Below are positions 22,761-32,700 of a stretch of 64,000 nucleotides of DNA, piece after piece (position 1 is the stretch's first letter; every line of letters begins with the position of its first letter). The notes beneath the pieces are model-generated. The model worked only from the letters and a program-made list of their open reading frames with translations, searched no databases and was not told the origin of the DNA. The translations under genes were made by a program, and so were the position numbers. The DNA is from Sanghuangporus weigelae (Eukaryota > Basidiomycota > Agaricomycetes > Hymenochaetales > Hymenochaetaceae): assembly GCA_033182465.1 (NCBI GenBank), contig CP137321.1, positions 620,001-684,000 on the forward strand, written 5' to 3'.

Positions 22761-23512
22761 AGGGCAAGGTAAGTCGGACTTCATCGTGAGGTCTGTCGTA
22801 TCAGCTGCTCATCATACATGCACACTCAGGTCTTCCGCAAGTGTGTTGACGACGATCACGATCTCTACATGACGGCATTCGAGCTGGAATTCCTGATGAT
22901 GCATCATACAAGTGTGCCGGAAAGCTTGCATAACATAATCGTGTCGGGATACTCGTTTGCATCTCCTCCCTTAGCATCTCATATTATTCTTTATACCATT
23001 CTGCATTGCCACGGCCTTCAAACCATGCCATCCCCATTCGCAACCTTATTCGCAACCTTACTTGTTTGTAGTAATCACCTATGTATGATTCTATCTTCAC
23101 GAGCACTAATCTAGACTCCTCTTAGTACGTATTCATTATATTGATACTTATCGACATATCACTGATTATCGTGCTAGATGCATTGAATTTTTACACAGGA
23201 AGCGCATAGAATCGACCTGAAGGTTTAACGTATTTGATATTGTTGGTTCCCCTTTGTCCAACTGCGGCGCATGCCATGAGCTTCTTCGCCTGAAAATGAC
23301 TCAAAGTCATAGGTGACTGCACTGGGGCCACAGTGCTACTCCTATCTTGAATCATCTTCACTGGCACCTTGTTTTGAGAGACCTTGTTCTGCGAGGGTAT
23401 AAAAGGGCGACGGCTTCGTCCCTCGCTCCCCCAATTCGATATCTGCTTCTCACTCAGAGGCAACTTCAGGTCTACGCAGTTTCATAATCGATCCTTTCAA
23501 AGGAAATCCTTC
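22761..23512. other. Region between the two mini-genes
   Basis: 752 bases with the 3' part of mini-gene 1, including a probable 3' UTR intron (donor at about 22,770, acceptor CTCAG near 22,850), then the promoter of mini-gene 2. Frames of 90-98 codons here are not protein-like. Confidence 0.35.
23398..23405 (+). promoter_or_regulatory. TATA box of mini-gene 2
   Basis: TATAAAAG in the context GGTATAAAAGGGCGACGGC, 115 bases before the ATG. Spacing to a CT-rich start region is normal. Sequence around it matches the mini-gene 1 promoter nearly base for base over 19 positions. Confidence 0.7.
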
Positions 23513-23767
23513 ATGACACAGAACTCTGCGACTAACTCTTCCTCGACAAATAACTCGAACACGGAACCTTCAAATACGGGTTCTAATATGAAGAGCAGTA
23601 GTCAACCCCAGTGTGCCCATTGCGGTGTCAGGGGGGGACATAAATCTGGCTGTCCGTTTGACCCCAAGACGGCATACCAAGCGTATCCCAAGAAGTAAGT
23701 CGAAGATAAATAAATACCTGCACTGTCTACTTATTGTCCGTGTACCTTATACAGGAGCAAGAAATAG
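23513..23767 (+). CDS. Mini-gene 2: 64-residue Cys/His-motif protein, paralog of mini-gene 1
   Basis: ATG 23513 opens an Asn/Ser/Thr-rich leader (MTQNSATNSSSTNNSNTEPS), then PQCAHCGVRGGHKSGCPFDP, the same Cys/His block as mini-gene 1, then KTAYQAYPKK. Two endings are possible. Unspliced, the frame stops at TAA 23698. With the strong donor GTAAGT at 23,695 and acceptor TATACAG at 23,754 the coding exons are 23513-23694 and 23755-23767, and the end becomes YPKKSKK, 64 residues. The spliced form is preferred because the donor is a consensus site and is conserved beside mini-gene 1. The protein is soluble and basic at its end. A nucleic-acid-binding or zinc-binding role is inference from the motif. 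Confidence 0.65.
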
Positions 23768-24135
23768 CTCGAAGGTCAAATTTGACTATCGAGGGCTTTT
23801 GCGAGTGAGGGCATGTCTAGTAGGGATGCAGATTGTAGATCCACGGATACCCTATCTTTTCATATACATCAGACCTTAATATCGACTTCACTTATTTTTC
23901 CTTTTCTATCAACCAATTGCCTTTGCTATTCAATAAAGTGTTCTTTGTTTTGGACAATATGTCGGGCTATTTCTATGAGCGACTTCTTCAGTTTGACCGC
24001 GCACAAAATAAAATCTCAAAGGTAAGACCGGCCCGTACATTGCGGACATATGACTTCATCTGTGAATCAGTATATAAATGCGCTGTGTATCAAACTATCA
24101 AATCTACTTCCAATCCTTCCTTTTCATCAGTCATC
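23768..24135. promoter_or_regulatory. Promoter region of the oxidoreductase gene, TATA box at 24,071
   Basis: 368 bases with the mini-gene 2 3' region and then TATATAAAT at 24,071-24,079, 65 bases before the next ATG, followed by a CAAACTATCAAATC transcription-start-like stretch. Confidence 0.55.
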
Positions 24136-25687
24136 ATGTCCAGAGCAGCTCCCTTCGTGCTACACTGGGGAATCATCAGCACAGGAAGTATTGCGGCGGC
24201 ATTTGTAAAGGATCTCGTCTTGTCACCTGAGGGTAGAGGCATCAGCGACGTTTCGCATGCAATCGTCGCTGTGGGATCACGCTCTTCAGAAAAGGCGCAG
24301 CAGTTCATTCAGGAAAAGTGTCCCGAAGGCGGATGCGCCCAGAAAGCTGGACTTAGTCAGACAGTTCCTGTCGCTTACGGATCATACGCCGAAGTATACT
24401 CAGATTCTGTATGTCCCTGCCAATACTCTCGATGAGTATATCTTTGTTAATGAATGATCAGAGAGTTGACATCATATATGTTGCAACTCCTCATACTTGT
24501 CATGTAAACCTGTCTCATCCATACATCGTCGTGAACCCTAACATCAGTATTTCACAGTTCGAGGATGCTAAAAATGCACTTGGGGCCGGAAAGCATGTCC
24601 TCCTCGAAAAGGTCTGATTACGCTTGTTTGGTAGGAACATTTGGAAGAACTGATCTGCAATCAATCCAGCCGGCGTGTCTTAACCAAGCAGAATTCAGGG
24701 TTCTTTCCGATATCTCGAAATCCCAAAACCTCTTTCTCATGGAAGCAGTCTGGACCCGATTCTTTCCATTGACCTTCGCTCTGGAAAAGGCGCTCTTTGA
24801 ACAACAGGTTATCGGAGAGATTAGACGTCTTGTTTCGGATTTCAGCATCGATTTCGTTGATAGTACGTGTACCACTGAGCTTGAATTAATATCGTTGATT
24901 GAAGCTTTCTCGTACACTGCTAGTTGTCACTGAGGAGAATAGGCTGCTGAACATAAGTCTTGCGGGAGGGGGACTTCTTGATCTCGGACCCTATCCGCTC
25001 CTCTGGTTTGTCCAACCTTCAGCAGATTAGACAACCATTCACCTGAAAACTATTCCAGGGCTCTCCTTTTGCTGTACAAACACCCGGAGAACAAACACAC
25101 GCCTCCCGAAAAGATTCAGGCATCCATGAGAAAGTATGAAAAGACAGGTGTAGACTTGCATACAAGCTGGACGCTCGATTTCCCTCGCATTGGAAAGGTC
25201 GGCGCGCAAGCAATACTCAGCACCAGTATCAGTGTGAACGGTTGCCGAGACGCTGTAACGCGCATACAAGGGACCAAAGGGTTTGCTCACAGTGCCATTC
25301 AAGCACGATTATCGAGTTTGCTAATGATTCCCGTAGAGAAATCATCATGCCCTGGGCAACAGCTCGTCCAGAGAGCTTCACAATTCGTCGTTCCAAAATT
25401 GGAAGGGGACCTCAAGACTATACGGAAGAGGTTTGCAAATTCCCGATCGAAGGAATGGGGCTCAACTGGGAGGCAGACGCCGTTGCGCGTGACATTCGCG
25501 GTAAGCATAATACTCTAACCATGGAGCATTAGTACTGGTCTTATCGCTTTAACCAGATAGAAAAATAGAGAATGAGAGAATGCCACATGCAGACACTCTA
25601 TTGGAGCTGAGTATCTTTGACGAAATAAGACGTCAAGGTGGATACGTGTTTCCAGAAGGACTTGAAAAGGTAAGATTGTCGAATTGA
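24136..25687 (+). CDS. Gfo/Idh/MocA oxidoreductase, dihydrodiol / D-xylose dehydrogenase type
   Basis: NAD(P)-dependent dehydrogenase of the dimeric dihydrodiol dehydrogenase group; fungal members often oxidise D-xylose with NADP+. ATG 24136 begins MSRAAPFVLHWGIISTGSIA, the Rossmann glycine motif. Next come HAIVAVGSRSSEKAQQFI, VDIIYVATPHTCH, ALGAGKHVLLEKPACLNQAE with the conserved E-K-P, and FLMEAVWTRFFPL, typical of this subgroup. The C-terminal domain has GGGLLDLGPYPL and EGMGLNWEADAVARDIRDGK. The end reads EGLEKVRLSN at TGA 25687, or another exon could follow because GTAAGA lies at that point. About seven exons. The exact sugar or diol substrate cannot be read from sequence. Confidence 0.87.
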
Positions 25688-26079
25688 GTGTACCTATATG
25701 TCAAGTCAAAGTAAAGGGTTTCCCCTTGTAATATCATAAAAAAATAAACTCCCCTATCGGTCACAAAGATGCTCCTAAATCAGTGTGTGATGGAGTACAG
25801 GCGAAGCAAGTCGGCAATTGTCGCAGGAGGAGCGTTGATGGCGCGGCTGCGGCAGTGGGATGGCGCTCAAGTGATAAAATAAGGTCCTGATAGCTCCTTT
25901 TTTCGTCTCAGACCAAAAAATGGTAATTAATGGCTCGAGGGGATCTGATGCGCGATGCGAGCTCATTTTATTGATACAAGCTTTAGAGGATCGCACGAAG
26001 GAAAAAGAGAGACGGTCCGAATACAAACGGAATTCGGCCGGTCTCAGTAAGCTTAAGGAAACAGAATATCCATGAAGTC
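25688..26079. other. Intergenic between convergent oxidoreductase and GNAT genes
   Basis: 392 bases forming the 3' regions of two converging genes. A run AATATCATAAAAAAATAAACT near 25,730 may be a polyadenylation region. A minus-strand frame at 25,775-26,026 has no domain features. Confidence 0.35.
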
Positions 26080-27170
26080 CTAATCATCATGCTTTGTTTC
26101 ACGCACCATCTTGATCCAAGGAGAATTAATATCTCAATTCTGCAAAGTTGACGATGCGATACTCACAAGCGGCACGACAAGAGGGGGCTTATCCCACTTA
26201 GGATTTTCTTCGCCCAGATAGAAGTGAGTTACGTGAACGAATCCAAAAGACTCATAAAACGGGATATTCGAGATATTCCCTGTGATAAGGAAAACGGCAC
26301 GTCCTCGAATGTCGGCCTAGAAAAACTTAAGCTCCACCATTTGACAAGAGGCTTGGAATCATACCGAGAATAAAACAGTATTCAGAAGGGCCGTTCCGTA
26401 TCCTTGACCTTGTGATTCTGGGTTTGTTGCAAAAAGGTCGATATAGACCATCGGCTTCACTCGGTCACCTAAGTTATTCTCGATAATTTCCTTTGTCTTG
26501 CTTTCCAATTCCCTGTACCTCTAAAATAATGAGTTAGCCCAACGAAAAAAATTATAAAGGGTTCTTCGATGACCTTCACTTGTTCTTGATGCCGATTTAT
26601 CCACAAGAGACCATTCCAAATGGTGGATACTATGTAATCAATGGTACGATCAACTGGTGAAGGTTTTCCAAAGTCTGCATCAGGTGGCGTTCTTCCGATA
26701 TACAAAGACTATGAGTCAGCGCGTAAACGGAAGCAAGGTCCTCAACCCACGCAATGATGACTGCATCGCCACCATTCACAGTGTAAGCTGCCTTACGCTT
26801 CAGAAGTCGTTTGTGCTGGAATTTCCAAATACGTTTGTATATCGTTTGTTCGGCCGGAGATCTGTCCTTCCCCTTAGAAATATTGTGAAAGACATATAAA
26901 ATCCAGACGAGAAATAAGGTTGTATGTGTACGCACTGCTTGAAGGTATTGGGCGAGGGGGTCATCCTTGAAGGCCGCTTCAATGGACTCGAATGCCTTAT
27001 CGAGATGTTCTATCGATAACTACAGGTTACAATGGACCTTCGGCATGCAATGGTCCACGCATACCTGGGAGAAGTGGTTCCACTCGCGGTATTCGGTTGT
27101 CGCAAGGCTTCTCGCTGAGAACCGAGAAAATAGACTGGCAATAGGTGCTCGAATCGCGCGAGATCATCAT
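26080..27170 (-). CDS. GNAT-family N-acetyltransferase, copy 1
   Basis: Acetyl-CoA-dependent acetyltransferase fold. From the ATG pair at 27170-27165 the first exon gives MMISRDSSTYCQSIFSV and PRVEPLLP, joined to EHLDKAFESIEAAFKDDPLA. Motif A is intact: DLFATNPESQGQGYGTALL (Q-x-x-G-x-G/A). It is followed by ADIRGRAVFLITGNISN, IPFYESFGFVHVTHFYLGEE and NPKWDKPPLVVPL. A last micro-exon adds MVRETKHDD and TAG 26080. About six exons. The same architecture and splice positions occur in copy 2 about 1.5 kb away. Upstream exons before the chosen ATG cannot be ruled out because an acceptor-like TTGCAG precedes it. Substrate unknown. Confidence 0.82.
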
Positions 27171-27593
27171 GATGGTCTGCAAGACAACGAGATGGAGGAT
27201 ACGGACTCTTCAAGTCAGCGCAGCTGCAGGCAGAGACCCATATGGATTAGTTGAAGCTCCTGAAGCAGTGTAGTTCGGCGCCGATCAAATAGAAGACAAG
27301 TCTCACGTGATCGCAGCCAACTTGGGAGAAAAAATTCCTAAATCAGCACATTGTGGTGTGGTGAGAAGAGGTCACTGCGCCGCAGCAAGCAGCAGGCGTT
27401 GGAATCTGATTTCTGTCAGGATTCGAACTCTACGATCAAAAAGGCCCTGATGTAAGGAGCTCTATATTGAGCTCAGTCTTAGTTTATACGGTTGTATGTC
27501 ATCCAGAGCAGAATATAGATTATGGCTTTTCAAACAAACAATATAGGGTCTCTGCATTTTCGCCAATACAGTTATAGGAGATCGGGTGCATAT
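27171..27593. other. Intergenic between the tandem GNAT genes
   Basis: 423 bases: 3' region of copy 2 and promoter of copy 1. It includes ACTGCGCCGCAGCA at 27,374-27,387, a partial match to the inverted repeat found at 34,418 and 40,136. Confidence 0.4.
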
Positions 27594-28676
27594 TTAGATG
27601 CGAGATTTGGCTTGACGAACCATCTGTCAAAGGCGATGAGCACAGGTTGGAGATGTGCAGAGAAGAACTGCGACTCACAAGCGCAACAGCCAGGGGAGGA
27701 TGTTCCCACTTAGGATTGTCATCACCAAGTAAAACGTCAGCGGTCCGGACGAATCCAAATGACTCGTAGAATGGTACATTTGCAATATTGCTTGAAAGCA
27801 AGTAGGTTGCACATCCGCGTAAATCGGCCTAATTCGATGTCAAAGAAATAAATTACAAAGAAAAACATGGAAACATACAGCAAGGAGGACGGCCTTTAAA
27901 AGAGCGGTTGCATATCCGTGTCCCTGATGCTCAGGGTTCGTCGCAAGGAGATCAACATAAAACATCGACTGGATCTTGTCACCTAGTTCGTCCTTGACGA
28001 CCTTTGCAGATTTTGAATCCAACTCCTTTGCTCTCTGACAAGAACAGGTGAGTGAATGAATATGATCCATACATATTTGTAACCTTGGTTTGCTCCGAAT
28101 GCAAGACAAAAACTTGCAATAATGCAAGCTCGAGAGAGCGGAAGGCACGATCGATTGGCGATGGTTTTGAAGAGCCGCTTTTAGTGGCAGTTCTGGAGGA
28201 TGTGAGTACGATCAGTGCATGTACAATTTTTAAGGTACGGACTGATAACCGCGTCCCCAGCATTCACAGTGTAGGCAAGTTTTTTCCTTAGTTCTCGCCT
28301 TCTTCGAAATTTCCACAGGCATCTGTATATGGCAGTGCGAAATGGAGACCATTCTTGTCCCTTATTCGTTCAAATCAGCTAACTCGGGGAGTACGAGAAC
28401 ACGGCTTAAATGTACTGCTTTAATGTATAAAAGTAACGGGTCATTCTTGAAGGCAGATTCCACAGTTTCGAATGCATTGTCTAGGTGTTCTTAAAGACAG
28501 GTTTAAATGAGAGAAGACACTACGACCTGGCCAGGAGAGTAAGGGTTACCTGGAAGAAGAGGTGCTATGACAGGCGAAACACTCGTCTTCTGACTCTTCT
28601 CGTTCTCGTCAAAATCAAGAACGTGATGACTTGGGTTTGATTTCAGATCATCCAGGCTGGCAAAGGAGGGGAACAT
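27594..28676 (-). CDS. GNAT-family N-acetyltransferase, copy 2
   Basis: Paralog of the neighbouring downstream gene. ATG 28676 starts MFPSFASLDDLKSNPSHHV, a longer N-terminus than copy 1, then SVSPVIAPLLPEHLDNAFE, VESAFKNDPLLLYIKA, VDLLATNPEHQGHGYATALL (motif A), ADLRGCATYLLSSNIAN, VPFYESFGFVRTADVLLGDD and NPKWEHPPLAVAL. The terminal micro-exon reads MVRQAKSRI and TAA 27594, aligned with MVRETKHDD of copy 1. Divergence is spread over the protein while the intron positions are kept, so the duplication is not very recent. Both copies keep the acetyl-CoA loop and should be active. Confidence 0.85.
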
Positions 28677-28919
28677 GGTAGTTCCTTAGAGGCAAACTGC
28701 GCGGAAGAGGTCGAGGAAAGCTTATAAAGCCCATTTTATGCACCGTATGGAGCGCAGTAAACCTTTCGGCGCAGCGCAGCTTTGGCTTTGATTCTGCAGC
28801 CACGTGACCCTCAGATCAGGTTCTGCGCGCGCGCGTTCTCCTGTGACGTTCGCTATGAGCAGCGCGTGCATTTCACAAGAAGACGCTCTTACGTGAGGGT
28901 TATTGGACCTCTGGCAACC
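28677..28919. promoter_or_regulatory. Divergent promoter between GNAT copy 2 and VAC14
   Basis: 243 bases between two divergent starts. It contains short GC-rich palindromic pieces (ggcgcagcgcagc at about 28,770, GCGCGCGCG at 28,830) and a CACGTGAC E-box-like site at 28,800. Confidence 0.45.
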
Positions 28920-31900
28920 ATGGGTGCGACCCAAAGCTACTGCTTGAGTTATCATGACCTGCTCACCTCCGTTTACGCTTCAGATCCTGCTATCTCTCGA
29001 CAGCTTGTCGACAAGATGTACGAGAAGCGCAAGACAGCGGCACTCGAACTCGAAAAGTGAGCGCAAATGCGTTGTTTCTTGGAGCCTCAGCTGATGAGAA
29101 CCTAGGCAGATTCGGGAGTGCCACAGTCAGGGAGACCAGCGCCGCATAATTCAAATCATTGACCAGCTTGTAGAGATGTTCAGTAATCTCTCGAACCCGT
29201 TGCACGTTAAGAATGGTGGGCTCATTGGGCTAGCTGGAACCGCCATTGCTCTCGGCATGGACGTCTCGCCGTACATGGACAAGTTCATCGATCAACTACT
29301 GGCTTGCTTCAGTGACCCAGAGAACCGAATACGCTATTTCTCTGCAGAATGTCTCTACAATATTGCGAAAGTTTCCAAGGGGGAAATCTTAGTTTATTTT
29401 AATCCTATTTTCGATGCCCTGAGCAAGGTGCGGTCTCTAATCTGACATGTTCTTTCTAACATATGTTCACAAAGCATTTAGCTTGCAGCGGACTCAGAAT
29501 TATCTGTCAAGAATGGTGCTGAGCTTCTCGACCGTCTTTTAAAAGACATTGTCGCAGAATCAGCTTCATACTACGTACCACAATATGCAGAGACGGAAAA
29601 GGCGCGGCAGCTGGCGGACCAAGCGCAAAACCAGGGTATATTGGTGCCATACACCGATGATGCGAACGAACTCGGAGCCCCTAAGAAAGCTTTCTCACTT
29701 GCAAACTTCATCCCTTTATTATCTGAAAGGATATACGTGTTGAGCCCTTTCACGCGCAGCTTTCTTGTTTCGTGGATTACGGTCCTGGACTCGGTACCAG
29801 AACTCGAGCTCATATCTTACCTCCCGGAATTCCTCGACGGATTATTGTGAGCCTATTATGTTTTTGTTTTCTTCCGTCTTACACTGCTGTGCTGAAATCT
29901 GCTTTAGTAAATACCTATCTGATCCCACAGAGGATGTCCGTGTTGCAACGGAGAACCTGTTGGCCGGATTCCTTCGGGAAATGCGGGATATTGCTATCAT
30001 TCAGAAGAAAACAGAAGAAACGAAAAGCATGCGTGAATCAGACACACTTGAACATGGTCGCAGAGGCGATGACAGATTACCGGATATCACAATGATGCAC
30101 CCGGAACGTGCGGCCTTCATACCCGAAGGTGAAGAGGATCGAGATGGAGAACCTGTTGCGGAGGCGGACATCAAAGACACAGGAGGTCTGTCCACGTTGC
30201 CTGCTGAAAAATTTGTGCTTAACGTAATCTATAGCGTATGTCCCTGGTCAGAACGTCAAAGTGGATCATGCCGCAATCGTTGAAATACTGCTTCAGCAGC
30301 TGGATGACGAACGTGGGTGTATCTTGTAGTGTAAAATCATTTGATCCTTACTTACGCCAATGCAGATGATGAAATTCAAATGTCCACTGCATTATATTGG
30401 TTGGCCGAATTTCTTCATTTCGCGCAAGATGTTATGCTACCATTTACTCCCCGCCTCATTCCCGCCATTCTTCCCAACCTTGCGCATCATGTTCCGATGA
30501 TCCAGAAAGAAGCTATCCGAACTAATCAAGCACTTATGAATGCAATCCAGAATCTTCCAAGTCCTCAGCCGCTCAACGAGCAAGGCAGTATAGATAAAGA
30601 CCGGGATTCGGTATCATCTGGAAAAACAAATGCTCCTACCGTTTCACCAGCTGTTGCAACTGCGAGTTCTGTGTCTCCAGCAGCATCGCGACCCACGACT
30701 TCTGTGAGGGATTCGGAAGGCGATCCGGATATTACGGCATCTCCTGCGTCTGATCGCACAGTGCAAGCACCTATCCGACAACGATCTGGGACAGTCCCAC
30801 CTCTTGGAGAACTTAATACACAAGTGCCAGCCAGCGAATCGGATCCTATCTCCCAGGTGCAAGCGAGCAGGTCTCATTCGCCTACTTCGACGGCAGCTAG
30901 CGTGGCGCCTTCGGCCTCTAATCAGCCCGCTGGGACCACGACGATCGATCAGGGGCAAGTGGTCACCCAGTCTCCTATATCGACGGAGCAAGATCCGTTT
31001 GACTATCGAGAGACGGTGAACATCCTAACGATACAATTCTTAAGCGAGCATGAGGAGACACGTGTGGCAGCTCTGAAATGGCTTCTCATGTTGCATAAAA
31101 AGGTGCCGAAGAAGGTAGCTGTCTTTCTATATCCGAGTGATCCTTTGCTGAACGATTCGCCTTGATTGGTAGATCTTAGCCATGGATGATGGGACATTCC
31201 CTGCTCTGTTGAAGACGCTTTCCGATCCTTCGGAGGAGGTGATCAAGTATGACTTGCAATTGCTAGCGCAGATCTCTTCAAGCTCCGAGGAGAGCTACTT
31301 CAAATCATTCATGGTCAATCTGCTCGAGCTCTTTAGCACCGATCGGCGACTACTTGATCACCGGGGAAGTCTAATCATCCGGCAACTCTGTTTCAATCTC
31401 AACACCGAGCGAATATACCGTACTTTAGCAGAGATATTGGAAAAGGAGGAGGTATGTGAAGTTCAGCGGGAGCCGCCCGATTCAACTTCTGAACTTATGT
31501 CCATTACTATTTAGGATCTCGAGTTCGCCAGCATTATGGTGCAAAAACTCAACCTGATTTTAATAACGTCTCCTGAACTGGCGGATTTCCGAAAGCGATT
31601 AAAGAGACTGGAGTCAAGAGTAAGTTGTTATTCTTGTGGCCGAGATCGTTCCAACCTGTTCATTGTTGTTCCAACAGGACGGGCAAGTTCTATTCACGAC
31701 ATTATATCGATCGTGGTGCCACAATGCTGTTGCTGTGTTTGCGTTATGTTTATTGGCTCAGGCCTATGAGCATGCTTCAAATCTTCTATCGATTTTGTAA
31801 GTGCGCTCCTATAGATTTGATTTGATTCTTAAAACCCAGGCTATTGTACAGCGCAGACTTGGAGATCACTGTGCAACTTCTGGTTCAGGTTGATAAGCTC

Positions 31901-32700
31901 GTGCAGCTCATTGAATCGCCTGTGTTTACTTGTGAGTGAGACGTGCCAGACGATAGAGCGGTTCCTGATGACCTACTAGACCTTCGTTTACAACTCCTCG
32001 AGCCTGAAAAATATCCCTATTTATTTAAATGTTTATACGGGCTCTTGATGCTCCTACCTCAAAGCTCGGCGTTCGTTTCTTTACGGAATAGGCTAAACGC
32101 GGTAAACTCGGCTGGCTTCCTGCACATTGCTCCTAAATCGTACGTCCGTGTCCTGTTGCTCAATCCGGATGTGTGCCGGATATCTGACCAGTTATCCCAT
32201 CCAGTTCGTCCAATGCTTATTCCGGACGATCAAAGCTCGGGCGCGGCGACGAAATCAAATGGCAAGAATTGCTCATGCATTTCCGCTCTGTGCAAGGACG
32301 GCACGAGAAATTAAGGCGCGGTGAAGACTCCTTGCTCGAGCGGGTTGATAAGCCGACTCTCAACGGCATGAGTGGGCCGTCGCGACCAGGGATGAGGCGT
32401 CGCGTGACGGGTAACGAAGGTCTGCCGCCCTCGGGCCTTTCGTCGGGTATGAATGCTGCAAGCGGAACTGGAACGCCTGTCTCCGGAAATGCGGCACCGA
32501 GTGGAGCAGGAGGAGGCAGAGGCGGGATCTTGTCGCCGCTCAATCCAAAGCGTGTGACGAGCCCGACTGGGTTGCTTGGTTTCGCCCAGCAGCAGCAGCA
32601 GCAGAATGCTGCGACGCCCCGAGCGAAGAGCCCTTCGCCACAAATGCATGCTCAGAGTAGACTGAGACGGACGTTGCCTGGGCTAGGCAAGAATGGATGA
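28920..32700 (+). CDS. VAC14: VAC14, scaffold of the PI(3,5)P2 kinase complex
   Basis: HEAT-repeat scaffold that holds the Fab1/PIKfyve lipid kinase and Fig4 phosphatase on the vacuole or endosome. A four-base first coding exon (ATGG, 28920-28923) joins across a 60-base intron to give [20 protein letters not shown], the standard VAC14 start. The HEAT array follows: [80 protein letters not shown], then a long Ser/Thr/Pro-rich insert at 30,560-30,960, and [20 protein letters not shown]. The Fig4-binding C-terminal region has [20 protein letters not shown] and [21 protein letters not shown] Gly/Pro-rich tail with a Q6 run (32,589-32,606) ends at LPGLGKNG. About a dozen exons, roughly 950 residues. 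Confidence 0.93.

Noticed and set aside
27415-27450. GGATTCGAACTC-like sequence resembling a tRNA T-loop on the minus strand
   Set aside because: No acceptor stem, D-arm or anticodon arm could be folded around it.
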